Assembly (NCBI RefSeq): GCF_018070565.1
Contig: NZ_JAGPXL010000009.1
Span: 1-64,000 of the forward strand
Source of the DNA: Streptomyces sp. B93
Lineage (GTDB): Bacteria > Actinomycetota > Actinomycetes > Streptomycetales > Streptomycetaceae
DNA length: 64,000 nucleotides
Direction of reading: 5' to 3'
Under the pieces are notes generated by a model that saw only the letters and a program-made list of their open reading frames with translations, did not search any database and was not told where the DNA came from. Of this stretch, positions 49,750 to 57,456 are shown one piece after another; within the stretch, counting starts at the first letter, position 1; every line of letters begins with the position of its first letter. The position numbers were made by a program, and so were the translations under genes.

Positions 49750-51270
49750 GTGGGGATCAAGTGGCGGCACGGGGCGTGGCCGGCGGTGACGCTGGCGCTG
49801 GCCCTGCTGGCGGTGACCGGGTGCGAGGACACGCCGGTCGCGCGGCCGGAGCCGACCCCCGCGCCGACCACGTCCGTGGCGCGGGTGTGCGCCGATCCCG
49901 AGCCCGGACCGGCGAAGGCGCCGCCGGGTGCGGTGACGGTCGACCCCAAGGTCGCCGGTGACCTGGCCGAGAAGACCAAGAAGAGCCCTCCGAACACCAC
50001 GTTCTGGCTGCGGCCGGGCAAGCACCGGCTCGACGCGGACCGCTACGCCCAGGTCGTCCCGAAGGAGGGCAACACCTACGTCGGGGCGCCGGGCGCGGTG
50101 CTCGACGGCCGCGGGACCAACCAGTACGCGTTCGGCGGCACCGCCGACGGTGTCACCATCCGCCATCTGACGGTGCAGGGGTTCGTCGCGCCGCACAACG
50201 AGGGCGTGGTCAACCACGACTCGGCCGACGGGTGGGTGATCGAGCACGCCACGATCCAGAACAACTCCGGCGCCGGGCTGATGGCCGGGGCCCGCCAGCA
50301 GGTCCGCGCCAGCTGTCTGCGCGGCAACGGCCAGTACGGCATGAACGCCTACAAGGGCGGCGGCCGTCTCACCGGTCTGGTGGTCGAGGGCAACGAGATC
50401 GTCGGCAACAACACGGACGACTGGGAGCGGCGGGAGCCGGGCTGCGGCTGCACCGGGGGCGTGAAGTTCTGGGCCGTGGACGGCGCCGACGTGCGCGGGA
50501 ACTGGGTGCACGACAACCGCGGGGCCGGGCTGTGGGCGGACACCAACAACAACGACTTCCGTATCGAGGGCAATGTGCTCGAAGACAACGACGGTGCCGC
50601 GCTGATCTACGAGACCAGCTACAACGCGGTCATCCGCGAGAACACCATCCGGCGCAACAACTGGGTGGAGGGCCGCAGGTACGCCGACCGCGGTGACACC
50701 TTCCCGTTCGCGACGGTCTACCTGTCGGAGTCCGGCGGCGAACCACGGGTCGAGGCCCGCACCGACAAGATCGAGATCTACCGGAACGTGCTGGAGGACA
50801 ACTGGTCCGGGATCACCCTGTGGGAGAACGCCGACCGGTTCTGCAACAGCCCGGCCAACACGTCGTCGAACTACTGCACGTTGCTGGTACGGGAGACCGA
50901 CCGCTGCGCCCAGCCGGAGATCGCCACCGCGCCCCTGTACGACGACTGCCGGTGGAAGACCCAGCGGGTGGAGATCCACCACAACCGCTTCGCCCTGGAC
51001 AAGTCCGTCGTCGGCTGCACGGTGCGGTGCGACCGGATGGCGGTGCTGGCCAACTACGGCACCTACCCGGACTGGTCGCCGTACCAGGGCGAGCGGGTGG
51101 CCGAGGCGATCACCCGCGAGCAGCGCAACCGCTGGCACCACAACGACTACGTCGGTCCCTGGAAGTTCGTCGCCCACGACCCGAGCCGGGTCCTCGACTC
51201 CGGGCAGTGGCAGGCCGCGCCCTACCAGCAGGACGCGGGCAGCACCTTCCGCGCGACGGACGGTGGTTGA
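49750..51270 (+). CDS. Right-handed beta-helix lipoprotein (polysaccharide epimerase/lyase-like)
   Basis: 506 residues from GTG 49750 with GGGAGGAC upstream. Lipoprotein signal AVTLALALLAVTGCEDTP, lipid-attachment Cys about 25, then a Pro/Thr linker. The rest shows parallel beta-helix repeats with Asn/Asp turns: GVTIRHLTVQGFVAPHNEG, GWVIEHATIQNNSGAGLM, VVEGNEIVGNNTDD, DVRGNWVHDNRGAGLWADTN, NDFRIEGNVLEDNDGAALIY. This fold occurs in mannuronan C5-epimerases and polysaccharide lyases. Catalytic residues cannot be assigned by eye. Surface-anchored, so it would act on exported polymer. Confidence 0.88.
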   Translation: MGIKWRHGAWPAVTLALALLAVTGCEDTPVARPEPTPAPTTSVARVCADPEPGPAKAPPGAVTVDPKVAGDLAEKTKKSPPNTTFWLRPGKHRLDADRYAQVVPKEGNTYVGAPGAVLDGRGTNQYAFGGTADGVTIRHLTVQGFVAPHNEGVVNHDSADGWVIEHATIQNNSGAGLMAGARQQVRASCLRGNGQYGMNAYKGGGRLTGLVVEGNEIVGNNTDDWERREPGCGCTGGVKFWAVDGADVRGNWVHDNRGAGLWADTNNNDFRIEGNVLEDNDGAALIYETSYNAVIRENTIRRNNWVEGRRYADRGDTFPFATVYLSESGGEPRVEARTDKIEIYRNVLEDNWSGITLWENADRFCNSPANTSSNYCTLLVRETDRCAQPEIATAPLYDDCRWKTQRVEIHHNRFALDKSVVGCTVRCDRMAVLANYGTYPDWSPYQGERVAEAITREQRNRWHHNDYVGPWKFVAHDPSRVLDSGQWQAAPYQQDAGSTFRATDGG

Positions 51271-51271
51271 G

Positions 51272-52549
51272 ATGACCTCCCGCCAGATGACCACCGACCA
51301 GGTGACCACCGGTCAGGTGACCACCGGTCAGACACCGAAGATCGTCGGAGCGGTGTGGGGACTGCTGATCCTCAACACCCTCGGCTCCGCGGGGGCGAAG
51401 ACCATCGTCCCGCTGCCGCGCTCCCTGATCCAGATGGTCACCATGGGCGCGCTGGTCGCCGCGTTCGCGCTGGCGCTCGCCGTCAACCTCCGGCTGCGCA
51501 TCCGGGCCAGCGCCTTCCTGCTGCTGCTCACCCTGCTGCTGGTGCCGAGCGTGATCTCCAGCGCCGGCCTGGAGTCCGGGTTCGGCGCGCTGTTCCGCTG
51601 CGCCCGCCTGGCGCTGTTCGTCGGCACGCTGTGGCTGCTCAGCCGCTGGTGGGACGGCGGCCCCACGTTCGTACGGCACCACATCCGCATGTACTTCGTG
51701 GTCCTCGGGTCGGTCGCCGCGGGGCTGGTCATCTCACCGGGCGCCGCCATGCCCGAGCTGTACGGCGGGCGGCTGGTCGGCGCGCTGTGGCCGCTCACGC
51801 CGCCGCAGATCGGGCAGTACGCGGCGGTGATCACCGGACTCACCGTGCTGCTCGTCATGGGCCGCCGGACCGACCGGAGGAGCGCGGCGGTCGTCATCGT
51901 CCCGGCGGTGGTGCTGCTGGCGCTCACCCACACCCGCACGGCCACGGTCGGTCTGCTCGTCGGGCTGGTGCTGGCGATCGGCTCGCTCATCCTGACCAGC
52001 GCCGCCGCCCGCCGGTTCTTCGTGTGGGCGGTGGTGTGCGCCGTGGTGGCCGCGGTCGGGTTCGGCTCCGCGCTCCAGGCGTGGTTCCTGCGCGGGCAGA
52101 GCCAGGAGTACTTCACCAGCCTCACCGGCCGCGCCAAGGTCTGGGACGCCCTGCTGGCGGCACCCCGGACGACCTCGGAGCGGCTGTTCGGCGCGGGCCT
52201 GGGCGACAAGTCGTTCGGCGGGCTGCCGATCGACAACAGCTGGCTGGCCGTCTACCACGAGCAGGGCCTGACCGGGGTCACGCTGGTGGCGGGGATCGTC
52301 CTCGTGCTGGGCGCCGTCGCGCTGCTGCGCCCGCCGTCGCTGTCGAGGGCCTGCGCGATCTTCCTGATCAGCTACTGCGGGATCGCCTCGTACACCGAGG
52401 CCGGTCTCGGTGACGCCTCCCCGTATCTGCTGCACCTGGCCGTCGCGGCCTCGCTGCTGGCCACGCCCGTCCCGGCCCCGCCCCTCCCGGCGCCCGAGAC
52501 GCCACGACGACGCGCCCCTCGCTGGGCCCGCAGAACGGAGGTGGTCTGA
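51272..52549 (+). CDS. O-antigen polymerase/ligase-like membrane protein (Wzy-type)
   Basis: 425 residues from ATG 51272 (alternatives at 51287, 51302, 51317 within a repeat). About ten to eleven membrane helices. A long loop toward the C-terminus contains TGRAKVWDALLAAPRTTSER, LFGAGLGDKSFGGLPIDNSW and LAVYHEQGLTGVTLVAG, which resembles the Wzy_C/O-antigen-ligase consensus (R-x-x-x-W, GxG, NxxL). It should polymerise repeat units on the outer membrane face or ligate them to a carrier. Two bases after the beta-helix gene and followed at once by a GT4. Confidence 0.83.
   Translation: MTSRQMTTDQVTTGQVTTGQTPKIVGAVWGLLILNTLGSAGAKTIVPLPRSLIQMVTMGALVAAFALALAVNLRLRIRASAFLLLLTLLLVPSVISSAGLESGFGALFRCARLALFVGTLWLLSRWWDGGPTFVRHHIRMYFVVLGSVAAGLVISPGAAMPELYGGRLVGALWPLTPPQIGQYAAVITGLTVLLVMGRRTDRRSAAVVIVPAVVLLALTHTRTATVGLLVGLVLAIGSLILTSAAARRFFVWAVVCAVVAAVGFGSALQAWFLRGQSQEYFTSLTGRAKVWDALLAAPRTTSERLFGAGLGDKSFGGLPIDNSWLAVYHEQGLTGVTLVAGIVLVLGAVALLRPPSLSRACAIFLISYCGIASYTEAGLGDASPYLLHLAVAASLLATPVPAPPLPAPETPRRRAPRWARRTEVV
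51287..51331 (+). repeat. Three 15-base tandem repeats at start of polymerase gene
   Basis: Three copies of (A/G)TGACCACCG(G/A)(T/C)CAG code MTTDQ-VTTGQ-VTTGQ. Each copy begins with a possible start codon (ATG 51287, GTG 51302, GTG 51317), all in frame with the ATG at 51272. Confidence 0.8.
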
Positions 52550-52551
52550 GC

Positions 52552-53760
52552 ATGCACGTCCTCGTGGTGCACAACCGCTACGCCTCGGCGCAGCCGAGCG
52601 GGGAGAACAAGGTCGTCGACCAGGAGGTGGCGCTGCTGCGCGAGGGCGGTCACCGGGTGGAGGTGTTCGAGCGGCGCAGCGACGACATCGCCGCCCGCTC
52701 CCTGCCGGGCAAGGCCACGGTGCCGCTGCTGGTGCCCTGGAACCCGGCCGTCCGCAGGGAACTCGCGGCCCGGCTGCGCGCCGGCCGGCCGGACGTGGTG
52801 CACGTCCACAACGTCTTCCCGCTGCTGTCGCCCGCGGTGCTGGCGGCCTGCGCCGACGTGGGCGTGCCCGCCGTGGCCACGCTGCACAACTACACCCAGG
52901 TCTGCCCGCCCGGCACGCTCCAGCGGGACGGCCGGCCGTGCGCCGAGTGCGTCGGGTCGACGCCGATGCCCGCCGTACGGCACGGCTGCTACCGCGGCTC
53001 CCGGCTGGCGACGGTGCCGCTCGCGGTCAGCCTGTCGGTCAACCGGCGGCGCTGGTGGTCGGGGGTGCGGCGGTTCCTGTGCATCTCGGCGGCGCAGCGG
53101 GACGTCCTGGTCAGGGCCGGCATGCCGTCCGAACGCCTGGCGGTGAAGCACAACTTCGTGCCGGACCCGCAGGCCCGCCGCACCGGCGCCGGGGAACACC
53201 TGCTGTACCTCGGCCGTCTCGCGGAGCCCAAGGGCGTACGGCTGCTGATGGCCGCCTGGGACGAGGTCGCCGCGTCCGGCGGGGTGGGCGTGCCGCTGGT
53301 GATCGCCGGGACCGGGCCGCTCCAGGGGGAGGTGACCGCGTGGGCGGCGGGCCGGGACGACGTGCGCTACGTCGGCCTGCTGGACCCGGACCAGTGCCGT
53401 CGGACCATCGCGCGGTCGGTCGCCGTGGTGGCTCCCTCGACGTGGCTGGAGGCGTTCGGCCTGGTGGCCGTGGAGGCGATGGCGGCGGGGGTGCCGGTCG
53501 TCGCCGCCGGTCACGGAGCCTTCGTCGAACTCGTGGAGGACGGGACGACGGGGCTGCTGCACCAGCCGGGCGACACCGCCTCGCTGGCGTCCAGCCTGCG
53601 CCGGATCACCGCTGATCCGGCGCGCAACCGGGAGATGGGTGGGGCGGCCCGGCGCCGTTACGAACAGGACTTCAGCCCGTCCGTCGGGCTGGAGCGCCTG
53701 GTGGACGAGTACCGCACCGCGATCAGTGGGGGACATGGACCAATGGGGGGACACAGATGA
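52552..53760 (+). CDS. Family 4 glycosyltransferase
   Basis: 402 residues from ATG 52552 with GGAGGTGG upstream. N-terminal GT-B domain: VLVVHNRYASAQPSGENKVV, DVVHVHNVFPLLSPAVLAAC, LHNYTQVCPPGTLQRDGRPC and a Cys pair (CAECVGSTP) often seen in GT4 of this subgroup. C-terminal domain: LLYLGRLAEPKGVRLLMAAW, VAPSTWLEAFGLVAVEAMAA with the E-x7-E donor motif, GVPVVAAGHGAFVELVEDG. Adds one sugar of the repeat unit; donor unknown. Overlaps the methyltransferase gene (ATGA). Confidence 0.9.
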   Translation: MHVLVVHNRYASAQPSGENKVVDQEVALLREGGHRVEVFERRSDDIAARSLPGKATVPLLVPWNPAVRRELAARLRAGRPDVVHVHNVFPLLSPAVLAACADVGVPAVATLHNYTQVCPPGTLQRDGRPCAECVGSTPMPAVRHGCYRGSRLATVPLAVSLSVNRRRWWSGVRRFLCISAAQRDVLVRAGMPSERLAVKHNFVPDPQARRTGAGEHLLYLGRLAEPKGVRLLMAAWDEVAASGGVGVPLVIAGTGPLQGEVTAWAAGRDDVRYVGLLDPDQCRRTIARSVAVVAPSTWLEAFGLVAVEAMAAGVPVVAAGHGAFVELVEDGTTGLLHQPGDTASLASSLRRITADPARNREMGGAARRRYEQDFSPSVGLERLVDEYRTAISGGHGPMGGHR

Positions 53761-54992
53761 CACGATGCCGACTCTGCGGTTCGGCGGCGCTGGAGAGCGT
53801 CGTCGACCTGGGGGCCACGCCACCGTGCGAGAGCTTTCTCGCCGCGGACCAACTCGACCGGCCGGAACCGGCGTACCCACTGCACCTGCGGGTCTGCACC
53901 GACTGCTGGCTGGCACAGCTCCCGCCGCTGATCACCCCGGAGGAGACGTTCGAGGAGTACGCGTACTTCTCCTCCTACTCGACCTCCTGGGTGGAGCACG
54001 CGCGCACGTTCGTCACCGACGCCGCCGCCCGGCTGGACCTCGGCCCCGACTCCTTCGTGGTCGAGGTCGCCAGCAACGACGGGTACCTGCTGCGGCACGT
54101 GGTGGAGCGGGGCATCCGCTGCCTGGGCATCGAGCCCTCGGTCAACGTCGGCGCCGCGGCCCGCGACGCGGGCGTGCCCACACTCACCGAGTTCCTGGGC
54201 CCGGACACCGGCGCGGCCGTGCGCGCCGAGCACGGCCCGGCGGACCTGGTCGTGGCCAACAACGTGTACGCGCACATCCCCGACGTGGTCGGGTTCACCC
54301 GGGGCCTGCGCGCCCTGGTCGCCGACGACGGCTGGGTCTCGATCGAGGTGCAGCACCTGCTGACGCTGATCGAGGAGAACCAGTACGACACGATCTACCA
54401 CGAGCACTTCCAGTACTACACGGTCGCCTCCGCGATCCGGGCGCTGGCCGGCGGCGGACTCACGCTGGTGGACGTGGAGCTGCTGCCCACGCACGGCGGC
54501 TCCGTCCGGCTGTGGGCCCGCCCGGCCGCGGCGGCCGGTGAGCCGTCCCGCCGGGTGGCCGACGTACTGGACCGGGAGAAGGCGGCCGGGCTCCAGGAGC
54601 TGTCCGGGTACACGGAGTTCTCCGCCCGGGTCGCCAAGGTCCGCCGTGACCTGCTGAAGTTCCTCATCGAGGCCGCCGAACGCGGCGAGACCGTGGTCGG
54701 CTACGGCGCCCCCGGCAAGGGCAACACCCTGCTCAACCACTGCGGCATCCGCCCCGACCTGCTCCCGTACACGGTCGACCGCAACCCGTACAAGCACGGC
54801 CGGTTCACCCCCGGCACCCGCATCCCGGTCCTGCCGCCCGAGCGGATCGCCGCCGACCGGCCGGACTACGTGCTCGTCCTCCCGTGGAACCTGCGGGCCG
54901 AGCTGGTCGAGCAGTTGTCCTACGTGGGCGACTGGGGCGGCCGACTCGTCTTCCCCATCCCGGAACTGAGCATTGTCGAGGTGAACTCATGA
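53757..54992 (+). CDS. Sugar C-methyltransferase-like SAM enzyme with zinc-binding N-terminus
   Basis: 411 residues from ATG 53757 (ATGA overlap). Three parts. An N-terminal zinc-binding domain (about 1-65) with CRLCGSAALESVVDLG and RVCTDCWLAQ (two CxxC). A SAM domain (about 75-270) with VVEVASNDGYLLRHVVERG, LGIEPSVNVGAAA, QYDTIYHEHFQYYTVASA. A C-terminal domain (about 285-411) with VVGYGAPGKGNTLLNHCGI and VDRNPYKHGRFTPGTRIPV. This is the architecture of NDP-hexose C-3-methyltransferases of the TylC3/NovU kind, whose substrates are 4-keto sugars. Coupled by ATGA to the nucleotidyltransferase gene, so it probably makes a branched NDP-sugar. Confidence 0.9.
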   Translation: MTRCRLCGSAALESVVDLGATPPCESFLAADQLDRPEPAYPLHLRVCTDCWLAQLPPLITPEETFEEYAYFSSYSTSWVEHARTFVTDAAARLDLGPDSFVVEVASNDGYLLRHVVERGIRCLGIEPSVNVGAAARDAGVPTLTEFLGPDTGAAVRAEHGPADLVVANNVYAHIPDVVGFTRGLRALVADDGWVSIEVQHLLTLIEENQYDTIYHEHFQYYTVASAIRALAGGGLTLVDVELLPTHGGSVRLWARPAAAAGEPSRRVADVLDREKAAGLQELSGYTEFSARVAKVRRDLLKFLIEAAERGETVVGYGAPGKGNTLLNHCGIRPDLLPYTVDRNPYKHGRFTPGTRIPVLPPERIAADRPDYVLVLPWNLRAELVEQLSYVGDWGGRLVFPIPELSIVEVNS

Positions 54993-55783
54993 AGGTCGTC
55001 CTGTTCTGCGGCGGTTACGGGATGCGGATGCGCAACGGCACCGCCGACGACGTGCCCAAGCCGATGGCGATGGTCGGCCCCCGGCCGCTGATCTGGCACG
55101 TCATGCGCTACTACGCGCACTTCGGGCACACGGAGTTCATCCTGTGCCTCGGCTACGGCGCCCACCACATCAAGGACTTCTTCCTCAACTACGAGGAGAC
55201 GACGTCCAACGACTTCGTGCTGCGCGGCGGGCGCACCGAGCTGCTGTCCACCGACATCTCGGACTGGACGATCACCTTCGCCCAGACCGGCATCGAGTCG
55301 CCGATCGGGGAGCGGCTGCGCCGGGTACGGCACCACCTGGACGGCGACGAGATGTTCCTCGCCAACTACGCCGACGTGCTCACCGACGCCCCGCTGCCGG
55401 AGATGATCGAGAACTTCGCCCGGCGGGACGCGGGCGCGTCGATGATGGTGGTGCCGCCGCAGTCCTCTTTCCACTGCGTGGAGCTGGGCGAGGACGGCCT
55501 GGTCGGCGGCATCACCGCGGTGAGCGAGCTGCCGCTGTGGGAGAACGGCGGCTACTTCGTGCTCCGGCAGGAGGTCTTCGACCACATACCGGAGAACGGG
55601 GACCTGGTCGCCGACGGCTGCGCCCAGCTCGCCAAGCGGGGCCGGCTGGTGGCGCACCAGCACCGCGGCTTCTGGAAGCCGACCGACACCGTCAAGGAGC
55701 GGGCCGCGCTCGACGCCTCCTACGCGCGCGGTGACCGTCCGTGGGCCGTGTGGGAGCGGGACGGCGCGGGGGTGGGCGCGTGA
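54989..55783 (+). CDS. rfbF: Glucose-1-phosphate cytidylyltransferase-like nucleotidyltransferase (RfbF-type)
   Basis: 264 residues from ATG 54989 (ATGA overlap). Opens VVLFCGGYGMRMRNGTADDV then PKPMAMVGPRPLIWHVMRYY, matching the RfbF-type G-G-x-G-x-R...PKPM nucleotide-binding loop. FILCLGYGAHHIKDFF and FLANYADVLTDAPL (metal-binding Asp) follow. RfbF makes CDP-glucose, the start of CDP-dideoxy-sugar routes. Base choice (C or T/U) cannot be fixed by eye. No CDP-glucose 4,6-dehydratase homologue is evident in the window, so either the SDR at 56431 does that step or it lies beyond the end. Confidence 0.85.
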   Translation: MKVVLFCGGYGMRMRNGTADDVPKPMAMVGPRPLIWHVMRYYAHFGHTEFILCLGYGAHHIKDFFLNYEETTSNDFVLRGGRTELLSTDISDWTITFAQTGIESPIGERLRRVRHHLDGDEMFLANYADVLTDAPLPEMIENFARRDAGASMMVVPPQSSFHCVELGEDGLVGGITAVSELPLWENGGYFVLRQEVFDHIPENGDLVADGCAQLAKRGRLVAHQHRGFWKPTDTVKERAALDASYARGDRPWAVWERDGAGVGA

Positions 55784-56427
55784 TCCGGCTCAGGACCGGC
55801 CCGCTGGAGCGGATCGCCGCGGTGGGCGCGCACTGCGACGACATCGCGATCGGCGCGGGCGGCACCCTGCTGACGCTGTGCCGGGCGCGGCCCGGTCTGC
55901 GGGTGGACGCGCTGGTGCTGTCCGGCGGGGGCGGCGAACGCGAGCAGGAGGAGCGGGCGGCGCTCGCCGCGTTCTGCCCGGGCGCCGATCTTCGGCTGAC
56001 CGTGCTGAAGCTGCCGGACGGGCGGCTGCCGGTGCACTGGGACGAGGCCAAGGCCGCCGTCGAGGAGCTGCGGGAGCGGACCGACCCGGACCTGGTGCTG
56101 GCGCCGCGCACCGACGACGCGCACCAGGACCACCGCGGGCTGGCGCGGCTGGTGCCCACCGCCTTCCGCGACCACCTGGTCCTCGGCTACGAGATCGTCA
56201 AGTGGGACGGCGACCTCGGCCGGATGGCCGCCTACCAGCCGCTGACGCCGGACACCGCCGAGGACAAGGTGCGGCTGCTCCAGGAGCACTACCCCTCGCA
56301 GCGGCACCGCCCCTGGTACGACCGGGAGGCCTTCCTCGGTCTCGCGCGCATCCGCGGCATCGAATGCCACGAGCGGTACGCCGAGGCCTTCGCCGTCACC
56401 AAACTCACGCTCGACCTGGGGGACTGA
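55780..56427 (+). CDS. PIG-L-family N-deacetylase
   Basis: 215 residues from GTG 55780, overlapping the previous stop (GTGA). Family motifs: AAVGAHCDDIAIGAGGTL (AHCDD at 17-21, the usual AHPDD with Pro replaced by Cys), VLSGGGGEREQEE, APRTDDAHQDHRGLARL (HxxDH-type zinc ligand pair) and LGYEIVKWDGD. These zinc enzymes remove acetyl groups from N-acetyl sugars or related conjugates. Sitting between a nucleotidyltransferase and an SDR with coupled translation, it likely acts on a nucleotide-linked amino sugar. Confidence 0.87.
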   Translation: MIRLRTGPLERIAAVGAHCDDIAIGAGGTLLTLCRARPGLRVDALVLSGGGGEREQEERAALAAFCPGADLRLTVLKLPDGRLPVHWDEAKAAVEELRERTDPDLVLAPRTDDAHQDHRGLARLVPTAFRDHLVLGYEIVKWDGDLGRMAAYQPLTPDTAEDKVRLLQEHYPSQRHRPWYDREAFLGLARIRGIECHERYAEAFAVTKLTLDLGD

Positions 56428-56430
56428 ACC

Positions 56431-57456
56431 TTGCGCGTACTGCTCACCGGACACCAGGGCTACCTGGGCACCGTGATGGCCCCGGTCCTCACGGCCGCCG
56501 GACACGAGGTCGTCGGCCTGGACGCGGGCCTGTTCGCCGACTGTGTGCTGGGCACGCCGCCCGCCGACCCGCCGGGCCACCGGGTGGACCTGCGGGACGT
56601 CACGGCCGAACACCTCACCGGGGTGGACGCCGTGATCCACCTGGCGGCCCTGTCCAACGACCCGCTGGGCGCGCTGGCGCCGGAACTCACCTACGACATC
56701 AACCACCACGCGTCCGTACGGCTGGCCCGCCTCGCCCGCGACGCCGGGGTGGAGCGCTTCCTGTACGCGTCGACGTGCTCGGTGTACGGCGCCGCGGGCG
56801 GCGACGAACTGGTCGCCGAGGACGCCCCGCTGCGCCCGGTGACGCCGTACGCGGAGTCGAAGGTGCGCGTGGAGGACGACCTGCACGAGCTGTCCGACGG
56901 CGACTTCAGCCCCGTGTACATGCGCAACGCCACCGCGTTCGGCTATTCGCCCCGGCTGCGCGCCGACATCGTGCTGAACAACCTGGTGGGCCACGCGCTG
57001 CTCACCGGCGAGGTGCTGGTGCTCTCCGACGGCACTCCCTGGCGCCCGCTGGTGCACGCCGCCGACATCGCGCGGGCCTTCGCCGCCGCGCTGGTCGCGC
57101 CCCGGCAGGCGGTGCACGACCGGGCGTTCAACATCGGCAGCGAGGTCAACAACGTCACGGTCGCGGAGATCGCCGGGCAGGTCGCCGAGGCGGTGTCCGG
57201 CTCGAAGGTGGTGATCACCGGGGAGACCGGCGCCGATCCACGCTCGTACCGGGTGGACTTCTCCCGGTTCCGGGCCGCGATCCCCGGCTTCGACTGCGAG
57301 TGGTCGGTGAAGCGGGGCGCGCTGGAACTCGCCGAGGCCTACCGCAAGCACGGCCTGACCAAGGAGGACTTCGACCAGCGTTTCACCCGGCTCGCGGTGC
57401 TGCGCGCCGCGTCCGACGCGGGCGCCGTCGACGACACCCTGCGGTGGCGCCGGTGA
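56431..57456 (+). CDS. NAD-dependent sugar epimerase/dehydratase (SDR)
   Basis: 341 residues from TTG 56431 (CTGGGGGAC upstream). Extended SDR: LLTGHQGYLGTVMAPVLTAA (Gly motif reads GHQGYLG), VDAVIHLAALSNDPLGAL, LYASTCSVYGAAGGDEL and TPYAESKVRVEDDL with the YxxxK. Also NATAFGYSPRLRADIVLNNL, PWRPLVHAADIARAFAAAL and AFNIGSEVNNVTVAEIA. NxxxLNNL-type motifs resemble SDRs of dideoxy- or branched-sugar pathways more than GalE. Probable 4,6-dehydratase, epimerase or 4-reductase of the sugar made by the neighbouring genes. Confidence 0.88.
   Translation: MRVLLTGHQGYLGTVMAPVLTAAGHEVVGLDAGLFADCVLGTPPADPPGHRVDLRDVTAEHLTGVDAVIHLAALSNDPLGALAPELTYDINHHASVRLARLARDAGVERFLYASTCSVYGAAGGDELVAEDAPLRPVTPYAESKVRVEDDLHELSDGDFSPVYMRNATAFGYSPRLRADIVLNNLVGHALLTGEVLVLSDGTPWRPLVHAADIARAFAAALVAPRQAVHDRAFNIGSEVNNVTVAEIAGQVAEAVSGSKVVITGETGADPRSYRVDFSRFRAAIPGFDCEWSVKRGALELAEAYRKHGLTKEDFDQRFTRLAVLRAASDAGAVDDTLRWRR

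Noticed and set aside
47578..51309. Minus-strand open frame of 1,243 codons opposite the heparinase-like and beta-helix genes
   Set aside because: Antisense to recognisable genes; low-complexity translation and no ribosome site.
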